A stretch of 34,828 bases of DNA, from NCBI GenBank assembly GCA_900544175.1, contig UQUN01000027.1, positions 1 through 34,828 of the forward strand, read 5' to 3'. The notes under the pieces are model-generated. The model saw only the letters and a program-made list of their open reading frames with translations, was not told the origin of the DNA and did not search any database. Source of the DNA: an uncultured Alistipes sp. (GTDB taxonomy: Bacteria; Bacteroidota; Bacteroidia; Bacteroidales; UBA932). This document shows, in pieces, positions 1 through 7,008 of this stretch. A program made the position numbers and the translations under genes. The first letter of the stretch is position 1. The number at the start of each line of letters is the position of its first letter.

Positions 1-145
1 GGTATTTCTGTAAGCGCACTTTGTTGGACGTGAGGTACACATCAACACCTGAAGTATGACTCGCTTGAAATCAACAGGCCGTTCCCCATTGTGTCCGTAA
101 TTTTACAGTAACAGTACGCATACCACACGGAAAATCTGTTGACAC
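1..145 (-). repeat. Dispersed intergenic repeat, copy A (cut by window edge)
   Basis: Read on the minus strand, this segment aligns with 9400-9539 on the plus strand over about 140 bases with only scattered mismatches and one 4-base gap. Shared blocks include TGTACCTCA, TCCAACAAAGTGCG, GGCCTGTTGATTTCAAGCGAG and the quasi-palindrome ACTGTTACTGTAAAATTACG. No convincing ORF covers both copies, so this is probably a noncoding repeat family. The left end is unknown because the window starts inside it. Confidence 0.85.
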
Positions 146-183
146 GAAATAACCGTAACGGCAATGTTTTCCGGAGTCCGGTG

Positions 184-645
184 TCATTCTTCCGTTTTAC
201 GCTCCAGAACAACTTCCATCTCCTCAGGGACTATAAAAGTACCCTCGTTCCATCCTTCACCCTCCTCGACTTGTTCCAGAGACTCCGTCACGACCTTGAC
301 GGCGAACTCACCGCCGTTCTCCTCCCCGTCTATGTCGCTGAAGCCGATGGACAGTGTCTCTCTGGAGAATCCGCTGTTGCGGATATGAAAATACCCGGAC
401 TCGTCTGTCAGGACATCCTCCTCTGAATACATGGGGTATAGCTTGATACCGCCGGCGCTGTCCACATCGTAATCCTCAAGCATCTGCACTTTGATGCCCG
501 GCAAAGGATTTCCTTCCGTGTCCGTTACTCTGCCTTTGGCCTCATAGTCTGCATGAGGAGTGCCGTACTCTACTGTTCCCATATCACAGGATGCCGCTGT
601 TCCGAAACCGAGGCAGATCAGTAAAAACTTGAGAAGTGCTTTCAT
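184..645 (-). CDS. Small lipoprotein of the rSAM/lipoprotein system (paralogue 1)
   Basis: 153-residue lipoprotein. The signal peptide has the core KFLLICLGF and a lipobox ending at Cys20 (AASC), so export and lipidation are expected. After a short tether the mature protein starts with an EYGTP motif. It then shows a carboxypeptidase-regulatory-like beta-sandwich signature (KGRVTDTEGNPLPGIKV, about residues 37-53) and ends with PEEMEVVLERK. It is clearly paralogous to the lipoprotein at 2517-2960, with the same signal core, the same EYGTP motif, the same KGRV.D.EG.P..GIKV segment and a similar ending. Such lipoproteins are known in Bacteroidetes as partners of a specific radical SAM family (the rSAM/lipoprotein system). 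It lies on the same strand as the radical SAM gene but is separated from it by a HAD gene on the other strand, so it needs its own promoter. Only a weak -7-like TAAATTGC is seen on the minus strand at 680-673. The molecular function is unknown. Confidence 0.85.
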   Translation of the reverse strand: MKALLKFLLICLGFGTAASCDMGTVEYGTPHADYEAKGRVTDTEGNPLPGIKVQMLEDYDVDSAGGIKLYPMYSEEDVLTDESGYFHIRNSGFSRETLSIGFSDIDGEENGGEFAVKVVTESLEQVEEGEGWNEGTFIVPEEMEVVLERKTEE

Positions 646-710
646 AAGTCAGTAATTTTAAAATTAGTAGCGGCAATTTAGAGATTAATTCATATTTTCG
701 CAACTTGGAT

Positions 711-1520
711 ATGAAAAAATTAGTGATTTTCGACCTGGACGGGACCCTGCTCTACACCGTCCCCGACATAGCGGCGGCAACCAACCAGGCCCTCGCGGCC
801 TGCGGCTATCCCGTCCACAGCGAAACAGATATCGCATCGTTTATCGGCAACGGCATCAACAAACTGTTCGAGCGGGCCCTGCCGGAAAACGCCCGCAGTC
901 AGGAGGAAGTCCTGCGCATCCGAAGCCTTTTCCTGCCCTACTACGGCGAGCACTGCGCCGACATGACCAGGCCTTTCGATGGCATACCGGAACTTCTCGC
1001 CGGAATCTGCCGCCACGGCATCAAAGTAGCTGTAGCCTCGAACAAATACCATCCCGCGACAGTTAGGCTCATGCAGCATTTTTTCCCTGAAATACCCTTC
1101 TGCGCCGTATTCGGAGAAAGGGAGGGAGTACCCCGCAAGCCGGAGCCGGAAATAGTATGGGACATCCTTCGCGTGGCCGGAATCAGCTTTCCCGACCCCG
1201 GTCACAGCCCGTCACTGACAGCCGCCTCTCTCCGTACCGGTCCAGCCATTGGCACAGCCGATGACGGGCGCGGCAGCGTACTCTACATCGGGGATTCCGG
1301 CGTGGACATGCAGACCGCCGCCAACGCCGGTCTGGAGGCTGTGGCCGTCACATGGGGCTGCCGCACGAAAGAGGAACTGGCCGCATACTCTCCCGCCCAC
1401 ATCGTGGACAGGCCGGAGCAGATTGCGGATATCCTGTTCAACGGCACATCCTGCAGGTGCCTGGACGGAGAGAGCCGTCCGACTCACGCAGATGCATCGA
1501 GCCTCCGAGACAGTATTTGA
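711..1520 (+). CDS. HAD-family phosphatase, phosphoglycolate phosphatase-like
   Basis: 269-residue HAD hydrolase. The nucleophile motif is at the N-terminus (VIFDLDGTLL, Asp8 and Asp10), followed by an alpha-helical cap. Motif II is VASNKYH, the motif III lysine is in RKPEPE, and the acidic motif is YIGDSGVDM. This order matches the Gph/PGP subfamily, which removes phosphate from phosphoglycolate and similar small substrates; the substrate here cannot be read from sequence. A serine/proline-rich insertion of about 30 residues (SFPDPGHSPSLT onward) sits just before motif IV and is unusual. ATG 711 is preferred over an in-frame TTG at 705. A -7-like TATTTTCG at 693-700 would give a very short leader. 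The last 27 codons overlap the 3' end of the convergent radical SAM gene and look unlike a conserved domain. Confidence 0.85.
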   Translation: MKKLVIFDLDGTLLYTVPDIAAATNQALAACGYPVHSETDIASFIGNGINKLFERALPENARSQEEVLRIRSLFLPYYGEHCADMTRPFDGIPELLAGICRHGIKVAVASNKYHPATVRLMQHFFPEIPFCAVFGEREGVPRKPEPEIVWDILRVAGISFPDPGHSPSLTAASLRTGPAIGTADDGRGSVLYIGDSGVDMQTAANAGLEAVAVTWGCRTKEELAAYSPAHIVDRPEQIADILFNGTSCRCLDGESRPTHADASSLRDSI

Positions 1521-2514
1521 AATATTTGCAACGGCCGCATCCGTCTCCCCTCTCCCGCATCCAGCTGCGGTCCCGGAACACCTGATAGCGGTTTTCCCAG
1601 ACATCGATAAAATCGTCCCCACGGTAGATGTTGCCCTGGGCATAGTCGCTGCGGATGCTGGCACAGGCCGCTATGTCCCCGTTCGCGAGAATCGAGGAAG
1701 TGGTGATACCGGCATTGCAACTGAAGAAATTGTCCCGCACGAGACCCTCGTAGCCTCCGAGGAAATTCTCGCAGCCGTAATTGAGATGAATACGTCCTTC
1801 TTTTCTTGTCGCTGCTATGAACTCCATCAGCGAGTCGAACTGCTCCGGAGACAGCCGCATCTCAGGATCATCAGCGGCCCGGCCCGACGGGAAGACCGTG
1901 AATATCCTCCACCGTTTCAAGCCAAGGGATATGAGGTACTCCTTCAATTCCGGCAACGAGGCCAAATTCCTGCTGTTGGCGCATGTCACCACATCAAATA
2001 TTATGTCGTCCACCTCTGTGAACATACGGACACCGGCTGTGGCTTTCTTGAAACTGCCCGGGACACCGCGCATCCAGTCATGGTCGGCCTCGAACCCGTC
2101 CACGCTTATCGTAGCACTGTGGATACCGGCCTTCAACAGAGAGTCAAAACGCCTGCGGTCCAGCAGCATGCCGTTCGTAACTATCCCCCATGGGAAGCCC
2201 ATGTCGTAGATGGCCCTGCCGCATGAGGCGAGGTCTGGGCGCATCAGCGGCTCTCCACCGGTGACAATTATAAAAACCTTATGCGGGTCGTATTTTTCGG
2301 ATATGCGGCGAAGCACTTTGGCGAAATCCTCGAAAGGCATATCTTTCACGGAAGCTGTGGTATGACAGTCACTGCCGCAGTGACGGCAGCGCAGAGAACA
2401 ACGCAAGGTACACTCCCAGAACAGATCGCGCAGTTCATGTTTCTCCACCAGTTCCTTATGCAGTGGCCGTGCCAATTCCAGAGCCAGCTTCTGCCTCAAT
2501 GACAAAGACCGCAT
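1438..2514 (-). CDS. Radical SAM enzyme of the rSAM/lipoprotein system
   Basis: 358 residues. The canonical CxxxCxxC motif is CSLRCRHC (Cys39, Cys43, Cys46), which binds the SAM-cleaving 4Fe-4S cluster, and VTGGEP at 84-89 is the SAM-binding motif. Further cysteines lie at 248, 266, 284, 326, 329, 335, 354 and 357. This is the pattern of a SPASM-like C-terminal domain carrying auxiliary clusters, typical of enzymes that modify peptides or proteins. The start lies 2 nt after the stop codon of the lipoprotein at 2517-2960, so the two are surely cotranscribed and probably coupled in translation. The family is known from Bacteroidetes next to small lipoproteins; the reaction is not established. 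I infer that one or both lipoproteins are substrates, but a shared biosynthetic role is also possible. The 3' end overlaps the convergent HAD gene by 83 nt. Confidence 0.88.
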   Translation of the reverse strand: MRSLSLRQKLALELARPLHKELVEKHELRDLFWECTLRCSLRCRHCGSDCHTTASVKDMPFEDFAKVLRRISEKYDPHKVFIIVTGGEPLMRPDLASCGRAIYDMGFPWGIVTNGMLLDRRRFDSLLKAGIHSATISVDGFEADHDWMRGVPGSFKKATAGVRMFTEVDDIIFDVVTCANSRNLASLPELKEYLISLGLKRWRIFTVFPSGRAADDPEMRLSPEQFDSLMEFIAATRKEGRIHLNYGCENFLGGYEGLVRDNFFSCNAGITTSSILANGDIAACASIRSDYAQGNIYRGDDFIDVWENRYQVFRDRSWMRERGDGCGRCKYFKYCLGGSMHLRESDGSLRPGTCRMCR

Positions 2515-2516
2515 GA

Positions 2517-2960
2517 CTACTCTTCTCCGCTATCTGTCTTAGGGGAAAGGGTGACCTCCACTTCTTCCGGTACTGCATAGTCGCCCACGTCCCAGCCGTC
2601 ACCCTCCTCAACCATCTCCGCCTGGACGGTCACGGTCTGCTCCTCAAAGAGACCGCCTCCGGCTTCGCCGTCTATGTCTGTAAACTGAAGATCAAAAGTA
2701 TCGTAATCGAACGGGAACGTGCCGTGAATCACATGGAAACGGCCCTCGGTGTCAGTGACGGCAACGGAGTCCATATAATTTTCAACGCCCATACTTACCT
2801 TGATGCCCGAAATCGGAGTGCCTTCCGAATCCGACACCCGGCCTTTTACCTCATATTCCGCATACGGTGTTCCATATTCTTCCGTTCCGATAAACAAGTC
2901 ACAAGCTGTCAGAGACTTGAATCCAAGACATATAAGCAGAAACTTGATAAATTTTCCCAT
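2517..2960 (-). CDS. Small lipoprotein of the rSAM/lipoprotein system (paralogue 2)
   Basis: 147-residue lipoprotein. Its signal peptide shares the core KFLLICLGF with paralogue 1 and ends in lipobox LTAC (Cys20). The mature part has EEYGTPYAEYE and a carboxypeptidase-regulatory-like signature (KGRVSDSEGTPISGIKV), then acidic strands, a GDGWDVG segment and a terminal PEEVEVTL block that matches the other paralogue. It is the first gene of a two-gene operon with the radical SAM enzyme (2 nt gap). The promoter on the minus strand is TTTG (3020-3017), 20 nt, then TATCTTGC (2996-2989). The mature protein contains no cysteine beyond the lipidated one, so a thioether from cysteine, the product of many SPASM enzymes, is unlikely. 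The function is unknown. Confidence 0.87.
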   Translation of the reverse strand: MGKFIKFLLICLGFKSLTACDLFIGTEEYGTPYAEYEVKGRVSDSEGTPISGIKVSMGVENYMDSVAVTDTEGRFHVIHGTFPFDYDTFDLQFTDIDGEAGGGLFEEQTVTVQAEMVEEGDGWDVGDYAVPEEVEVTLSPKTDSGEE

Positions 2961-2988
2961 AACTGTTACATTTTAAGAGTTTGCAGAC

Positions 2989-3020
2989 GCAAGATAACAA
3001 TTAATACCTACCAAAGCAAA
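2989..3020 (-). promoter_or_regulatory. Bacteroidetes-type promoter for the lipoprotein-rSAM operon
   Basis: On the minus strand TTTG (3020-3017) is followed by 20 nt and TATCTTGC (2996-2989), a one-mismatch version of TAnnTTTG. It ends 28 nt before the ATG at 2960. Confidence 0.6.
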
Positions 3021-3043
3021 TATTTACCTGGTCTTCAGCTCCG

Positions 3044-3089
3044 GCAAAGTAAAAAGATTTCTTTTGCTATTGGCTTCTTATTATATTTG
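3044..3089 (+). promoter_or_regulatory. 24-bp palindromic operator plus promoter of AlbA_2 regulator gene
   Basis: A 24-bp near-palindrome at 3044-3067 (left arm GCAAAG-T-AAAA, right arm ATTT-C-TTTTGC) is followed by a perfect -7 box TATATTTG at 3082-3089. The TTTG in the right arm may act as the -33 element, though its spacing (15 nt) is shorter than usual. The same palindrome with the same 38-nt offset to an identical -7 box occurs at 10697-10742, in front of another AlbA_2 gene. The site would be occluded by a bound regulator, which suggests autorepression. Confidence 0.7.
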
Positions 3090-3106
3090 AATGTTAAAAA
3101 GAAGAT

Positions 3107-4639
3107 ATGCCAATACCTGTCAATATAGAACAACTGTTGGGTGCGACATCCATAGAAGGAGCACGCATCGAATACAAGAAAGGATGGAATCCGAATACCA
3201 TCTACCGTTCCATCTGTGCCTTTGCGAACGATTTCGATAACAGCGGAGGCGGTTATATCATAGTAGGCGTACAGGAACAGAACGGACGCCCTGAAAGGCC
3301 TGTAAAAGGATTGGATATGAACGAAATAGAACCGATAGAAAGGGATATGATCGGATTCAACAATCTAATCCAACCAGCATACTATCCGCATACAAGCCTT
3401 GAGGATGTAGACGGTAAGAAAGTGCTGGTAATTTGGGTGCCAGGCGGTGCCAACCGTCCATATAAGGTGCCGGACGAAGTTACGGCCAGGCAGAAACGCT
3501 ATAATTACTATATCCGTTACAATTCCTCGTCCATTATTGCAAAAGGGGAGTTTGAAAAGGAACTGATAGAACTGACCAACCTGATACCATTCGATGACCG
3601 CACTAATATGCAGGCTTCATTGAAAGACATATCCAAGACACTCGTGAGAGATTTCCTAATCAAGACTGGAAGCCGTTTAGCGGACAACATCGAAGAATCC
3701 AAGTTCTCAGACATACTGCAACAGATGGACATCGTTGCAGGACCTGTAGAAGCATTGGTGCCAAAGAACATCGCACTCATGATGTTCTCTGACAATCCTT
3801 CCAAATTTTTCCCATATACCCAAGTTGATATCGTTGTGTATCCGAATGGCAAACTACAGGATCCTTCAAACTTCATAGAGGTTCCTTCCATCAAAGGCCC
3901 TGTGGACTTTATGATTAACGAGGTAATGACATATTTGCGGACGAATATCATCAAAGAGCGCGTGCTCAAACCGGGAGACAAGGCTGAATCCATACGTTTC
4001 TTCAATTATCCGTATCAGGCATTGGAAGAAGCTGTTGTCAACAGTCTTTACCACAGAGATTACCAGATGCGCGAGCCTGTGGAGATTACTATTGAGCCGG
4101 ATTGCATTCGGATAATCAGCTACGGCGGACCGGACCGGTCCATAAGATTAGACGACCTTAACCGTGGCGCGGCTCATGCACGGCGTTACCGTAACCGCAA
4201 ACTCGGGGATTTTCTAAAAGAACTTGATCTTACTGAGGGAAAAGCTACAGGAATTCCTACGATAATCAAGGAGATGAAGGCAAACGGTTCTCCCGCCGTA
4301 TCCTTTGATACAGACGATGCCAGAACATACTTTATCGCAACATTCCCAATCCATCCGGCATTCATCCAAAATGAGCCCCAAAATGAGCCCCAAAATGAGC
4401 CCCAAAATGAGCCCCAAAAATCAAGTGTTCTCACCCCAAGGCAGAGCGAGATGTTGAAGCTGATAAGGAGTAATGACAGAATCACGCGGGCACAAATGTC
4501 CGAAGAGTTGAAAATATCGGAGGCCACCATAAAGAGGGAGATAAAGCACTTAAGGGAGCACGGTATTCTGAGTTATGACGGCCCTGCAAAATCAGGCAAG
4601 TGGATCATAAACCCTTCTGTAAACATAATAGCCAAGTAG
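3107..4639 (+). CDS. AlbA_2 (Schlafen-type) ATP-binding transcriptional regulator
   Basis: 510 residues. The N-terminal AlbA_2/Schlafen domain (about 8-130) has the signature EYKKGWN...ICAFANDF..SGGGYIIVGV. A GHKL-like HATPase_c_4 domain (about 295-410) has EEAVVNSLYHRDY and, later, GKATGIPTI. Next comes a linker of four NEPQ repeats (about 421-436), then a C-terminal winged helix (about 440-505; RITRAQMSEELKISEATIKREIKHL). Proteins of this build are usually annotated as DNA-binding regulators or RecG-like ATP-binding proteins; the ligand is unknown. The gene stands alone, converging on the membrane-protein gene at 4656 with a 16-nt gap. By eye it is more AT-rich than its neighbours, which together with the patchy spread of the family suggests acquisition by transfer. 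A palindrome over the promoter fits autoregulation by the winged helix. Confidence 0.85.
   Translation: MPIPVNIEQLLGATSIEGARIEYKKGWNPNTIYRSICAFANDFDNSGGGYIIVGVQEQNGRPERPVKGLDMNEIEPIERDMIGFNNLIQPAYYPHTSLEDVDGKKVLVIWVPGGANRPYKVPDEVTARQKRYNYYIRYNSSSIIAKGEFEKELIELTNLIPFDDRTNMQASLKDISKTLVRDFLIKTGSRLADNIEESKFSDILQQMDIVAGPVEALVPKNIALMMFSDNPSKFFPYTQVDIVVYPNGKLQDPSNFIEVPSIKGPVDFMINEVMTYLRTNIIKERVLKPGDKAESIRFFNYPYQALEEAVVNSLYHRDYQMREPVEITIEPDCIRIISYGGPDRSIRLDDLNRGAAHARRYRNRKLGDFLKELDLTEGKATGIPTIIKEMKANGSPAVSFDTDDARTYFIATFPIHPAFIQNEPQNEPQNEPQNEPQKSSVLTPRQSEMLKLIRSNDRITRAQMSEELKISEATIKREIKHLREHGILSYDGPAKSGKWIINPSVNIIAK
4368..4415 (+). repeat. Four perfect 12-nt tandem repeats encoding an NEPQ linker
   Basis: The unit AAAATGAGCCCC occurs four times without a mismatch (4368, 4380, 4392, 4404) inside the AlbA_2 regulator gene. 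Each unit adds four codons, so gain or loss by slippage keeps the frame and changes only the length of the linker before the winged helix. Confidence 0.95.
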
Positions 4640-4655
4640 TGTGGCCTGGCTCCGG

Positions 4656-5342
4656 TTATTTCTTGCGGGCGGCCACAGCCAGCAGCACCCCAAGGGCGAC
4701 TCCGAGCAGGGCAGCGCAGAGGACACGGCCCGAGGGCGGCAGCAGGAACGTCACGGTATGGGCGGGGAACCAGAAGAGCGGAATGGTCTTCTTGAAGACA
4801 AAGCCCCACTGGGCCTTCCAGTTGACGCGGCTCATCAGCTCGCCCATCTTCCAGGGCCTTACCAAAGCGAGGGCGGAGCCGTTATAGTCGGCGATATGGA
4901 TGTCGCATATCTTGTGCAGAGTCATGAAGACCGGAGCGAAGATAGAGTTCATGGCCACGGAGACGCAAAACGCCACCAGTACTTTCTGCCAGCACATAGG
5001 TCCCGCCAGATATTCCGTGGCACCGGCCAGACCCATGTATTCCAAAAACGCCGGCGTACCTGTCGAGAATATGATCATCGCCATATTGATGCCCATACCG
5101 AGGATGCCCCAGACTATCATTTTGGAGACCAGACCGAAACCATTGTAATAATACCGGCCTGTGGAGATACGCGCCCCCAGCATCTCGCCGGCAGTTGACA
5201 GTACCGCAAACTTGATGAAGCTCACTATCATTCCGTGAGCGGCATTGAAACTCTTGTATAACCCGTACAGGGTGTCCGAAAGCACGAAGGGCAGGAACAC
5301 CGCCACCACCGCGCATATAAAAATCAGGTCAGCTTTCTTCAT
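4656..5342 (-). CDS. Conserved inner-membrane protein, possibly Mpv17/PMP22-like
   Basis: 228 residues with about four to six hydrophobic segments: an N-terminal one (LIFICAVVAVFLPFVLS), others around IVSFIKFAVLSTAGEML, IVWGILGMGINMAMIIF and VLVAFCVSVAMNSIFAPVFM, and a last one at the C-terminus. Near the end, KAQWGFVFKKTIPLFWFPAHTVTF is a pattern loosely like the Mpv17/PMP22 signature (aromatic-rich segment, then proline, then a last helix). I recognise the sequence as a type common in Bacteroidetes, but no function is known to me. The start is taken at MKKAD (5342) because the upstream alternative (5360) adds only MQYIRG. It lies 51 nt downstream of the YczE/kinase-like fusion on the same strand and is probably cotranscribed with it. 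Confidence 0.7.
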   Translation of the reverse strand: MKKADLIFICAVVAVFLPFVLSDTLYGLYKSFNAAHGMIVSFIKFAVLSTAGEMLGARISTGRYYYNGFGLVSKMIVWGILGMGINMAMIIFSTGTPAFLEYMGLAGATEYLAGPMCWQKVLVAFCVSVAMNSIFAPVFMTLHKICDIHIADYNGSALALVRPWKMGELMSRVNWKAQWGFVFKKTIPLFWFPAHTVTFLLPPSGRVLCAALLGVALGVLLAVAARKK

Positions 5343-5393
5343 GCCGCGAATATACTGCATGAATCCTGAAAACCGGTAACTGACCGCACTTTT

Positions 5394-6761
5394 TTACAGG
5401 GCATGACCGGCCTGACCGAGGTCCTTCGAGGCCCGCAGGATAATGTCGACTGCCCCGTCGATGCCCACCCGGTCGGTGTTGAGCATAAGGTCGTACTCGC
5501 CGATGTCGGTCCATTGCCGGCCCGTGTAGCGGCGGTAGTGGTTGGCACGGCCGCTGTTGACGCGCTCGAGCTTCCGGAGAGCCTCATCCGTGGGAATATT
5601 GAACCGGGAAGCGACACGGGAAGCGGCCGAGTCCGGGCCGGAAGTGACGAATACCCTGAGGACATGAGGATTGTCCCTGAGTGCCCAGTTGCCCAGACGG
5701 CCTACTATAACACACGGGCCGTGATGGGCAAGTTCGCGGATGGTACGGCTCTGACTGACATATATCGCATCATCCTTCGATGGGTTCATTGAGACCGGAA
5801 TACCGCTGTCCTCGAAAATCATCTCCCACAGCTTGGCCGTGGATATATTCTGTTCGTTCTCGGCCACAAATTCGGGCGTGCGCCCTATCTGCGCCGCTGT
5901 CCGGTCGATAATCTGGCGGCTGTAGCAGGGACAGCCCAGACGGCGGGCCACCTCCTCGCCTACTGCATTGCCCCCGCTGCCGTACGTACGCGCAATGGTG
6001 ACGATGCGGTATTTGCCCCAGGCACTGCCGGCTGCTGCAACCTCAGCAGTTCTCCCGGCTCTCTCGCTTCCGGGGATGAATATCCGGTCCAGCCACCCGA
6101 TACGGGGCGAGAACACCCGCACCATGAAACCTACGTAGAACATCGACACCAGCGTACCGGCTCCTATCATCTTCCAGTCCCAGTGTCCGAAAAAGACGAA
6201 CATGAACACCACGCCGACGGACACCAAAAAAGTGTCGGTACATATCTTGACCTTCCCGAAATCCTTCTTCAGGAACTTGGCTATCGCCAGCGGGAATCCC
6301 TCTCCGGCCAGCATCAGCGAGTCGCAGCGCACCTCGCACGCAATACCGAAAGCCAGAATGGCACCGCCTATAAGCAGTTCCACAAATCTTAGCGGATACC
6401 CGACAGCGGGATTGATGTCAAACGGAATCTGCAGGAACCCTGTCATCCACATGGTCACGTCCGTATAGAAGCCGAACAGGAAGGAGACAAGTATCTGAGT
6501 CAGCTGCCGTTTCTCGAAATCCTTCCGCAGCAGCAGTACCTGAGTCAGGATGAAGAATACATGCATGCATATCGTCAGCTGCCCCATAGTAAGCTTCATC
6601 CCGGGAATGAGGGACAGGACGTAAGGCGGGGCGGATATAGGTGACGAGCCCAAGTTGGCCCTGATGGACAGGGACGTACCGAATGCTATGACAAACAGAA
6701 TCACCACAAAGGAGGCATAACGCCTTATCCACTCCGCCCGGCTTCGTTTTATATTGCTCAT
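5394..6761 (-). CDS. Fusion of YczE/YitT-like membrane domain and cytidylate-kinase-like domain
   Basis: 455 residues with two parts. Residues about 1-230 are a multi-pass membrane domain of the YczE/DUF6198 type (start ...FGTSLSIRANLGSSPISAPPY, then four or more helices ending near MFYVGFMVRVFSPRIGWLDR). Residues about 250-455 are a soluble cytidylate-kinase-like domain of the Cytidylate_kin2 type: IVTIARTYGSGGNAVGEEVARRLG is the P-loop region, followed by a FVAENEQ lid-like segment, VIVGRLGNWAL, RVFVTS, and a C-terminal YDLMLNTDRVGIDGAVDII. The kinase-like half should face the cytoplasm. Whether it phosphorylates CMP or serves as a nucleotide sensor for the membrane part is unknown. The promoter has a perfect TAATTTTG on the minus strand at 6797-6790. 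The membrane protein at 4656-5342 follows. Confidence 0.85.
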   Translation of the reverse strand: MSNIKRSRAEWIRRYASFVVILFVIAFGTSLSIRANLGSSPISAPPYVLSLIPGMKLTMGQLTICMHVFFILTQVLLLRKDFEKRQLTQILVSFLFGFYTDVTMWMTGFLQIPFDINPAVGYPLRFVELLIGGAILAFGIACEVRCDSLMLAGEGFPLAIAKFLKKDFGKVKICTDTFLVSVGVVFMFVFFGHWDWKMIGAGTLVSMFYVGFMVRVFSPRIGWLDRIFIPGSERAGRTAEVAAAGSAWGKYRIVTIARTYGSGGNAVGEEVARRLGCPCYSRQIIDRTAAQIGRTPEFVAENEQNISTAKLWEMIFEDSGIPVSMNPSKDDAIYVSQSRTIRELAHHGPCVIVGRLGNWALRDNPHVLRVFVTSGPDSAASRVASRFNIPTDEALRKLERVNSGRANHYRRYTGRQWTDIGEYDLMLNTDRVGIDGAVDIILRASKDLGQAGHAL

Positions 6762-6789
6762 GATGTATGCTATGCGATTAACCAGGATG

Positions 6790-6797
6790 CAAAATTA
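6790..6797 (-). promoter_or_regulatory. -7 box for the YczE/kinase-like fusion gene
   Basis: TAATTTTG on the minus strand matches TAnnTTTG perfectly and ends 28 nt before the ATG at 6761. No clear TTG is seen at the usual upstream distance. The intergenic stretch to 7008 otherwise holds only the divergent promoter at 6958-6987. Confidence 0.55.
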
Positions 6798-6957
6798 CAG
6801 CACATTCTCCCTTTATGTTTAGAAAATGCAGACCGTTTTCCAACCATTTGATAGACAAAGCATTACAATCAGCACCGCATTTTTCGCACCTCCACGAGGG
6901 GCCGGAAATTGCACCTTCTTCCACAACGTGCTGAATATCAATGATGTGCAAAACAGC

Positions 6958-6987
6958 TTGCATTTTTCACCGATGTTGCTACTTTTG
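6958..6987 (+). promoter_or_regulatory. Consensus Bacteroidetes promoter for the GNAT-MGMT fusion operon
   Basis: TTG (6958-6960), 19 nt, then TACTTTTG (6980-6987): a full TTG-N19-TAnnTTTG match. It ends 21 nt before ATG 7009 and shows that upstream in-frame ATGs (from 6826) are not the start. Confidence 0.8.
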
Positions 6988-7008
6988 CATACATATTATG
7001 ACCGAATT

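Noticed and set aside
705..710. TTG start for the HAD gene
   Set aside because: ATG 711 begins the conserved MKKLVIFDLDG directly; the TTG adds only two residues with no support.
6778..6963. 61-residue minus-strand ORF with a CEKCGADC motif
   Set aside because: It spans the divergent promoter region, overlaps the -33 and -7 elements, and has no other family signal; the cysteine spacing is probably chance.
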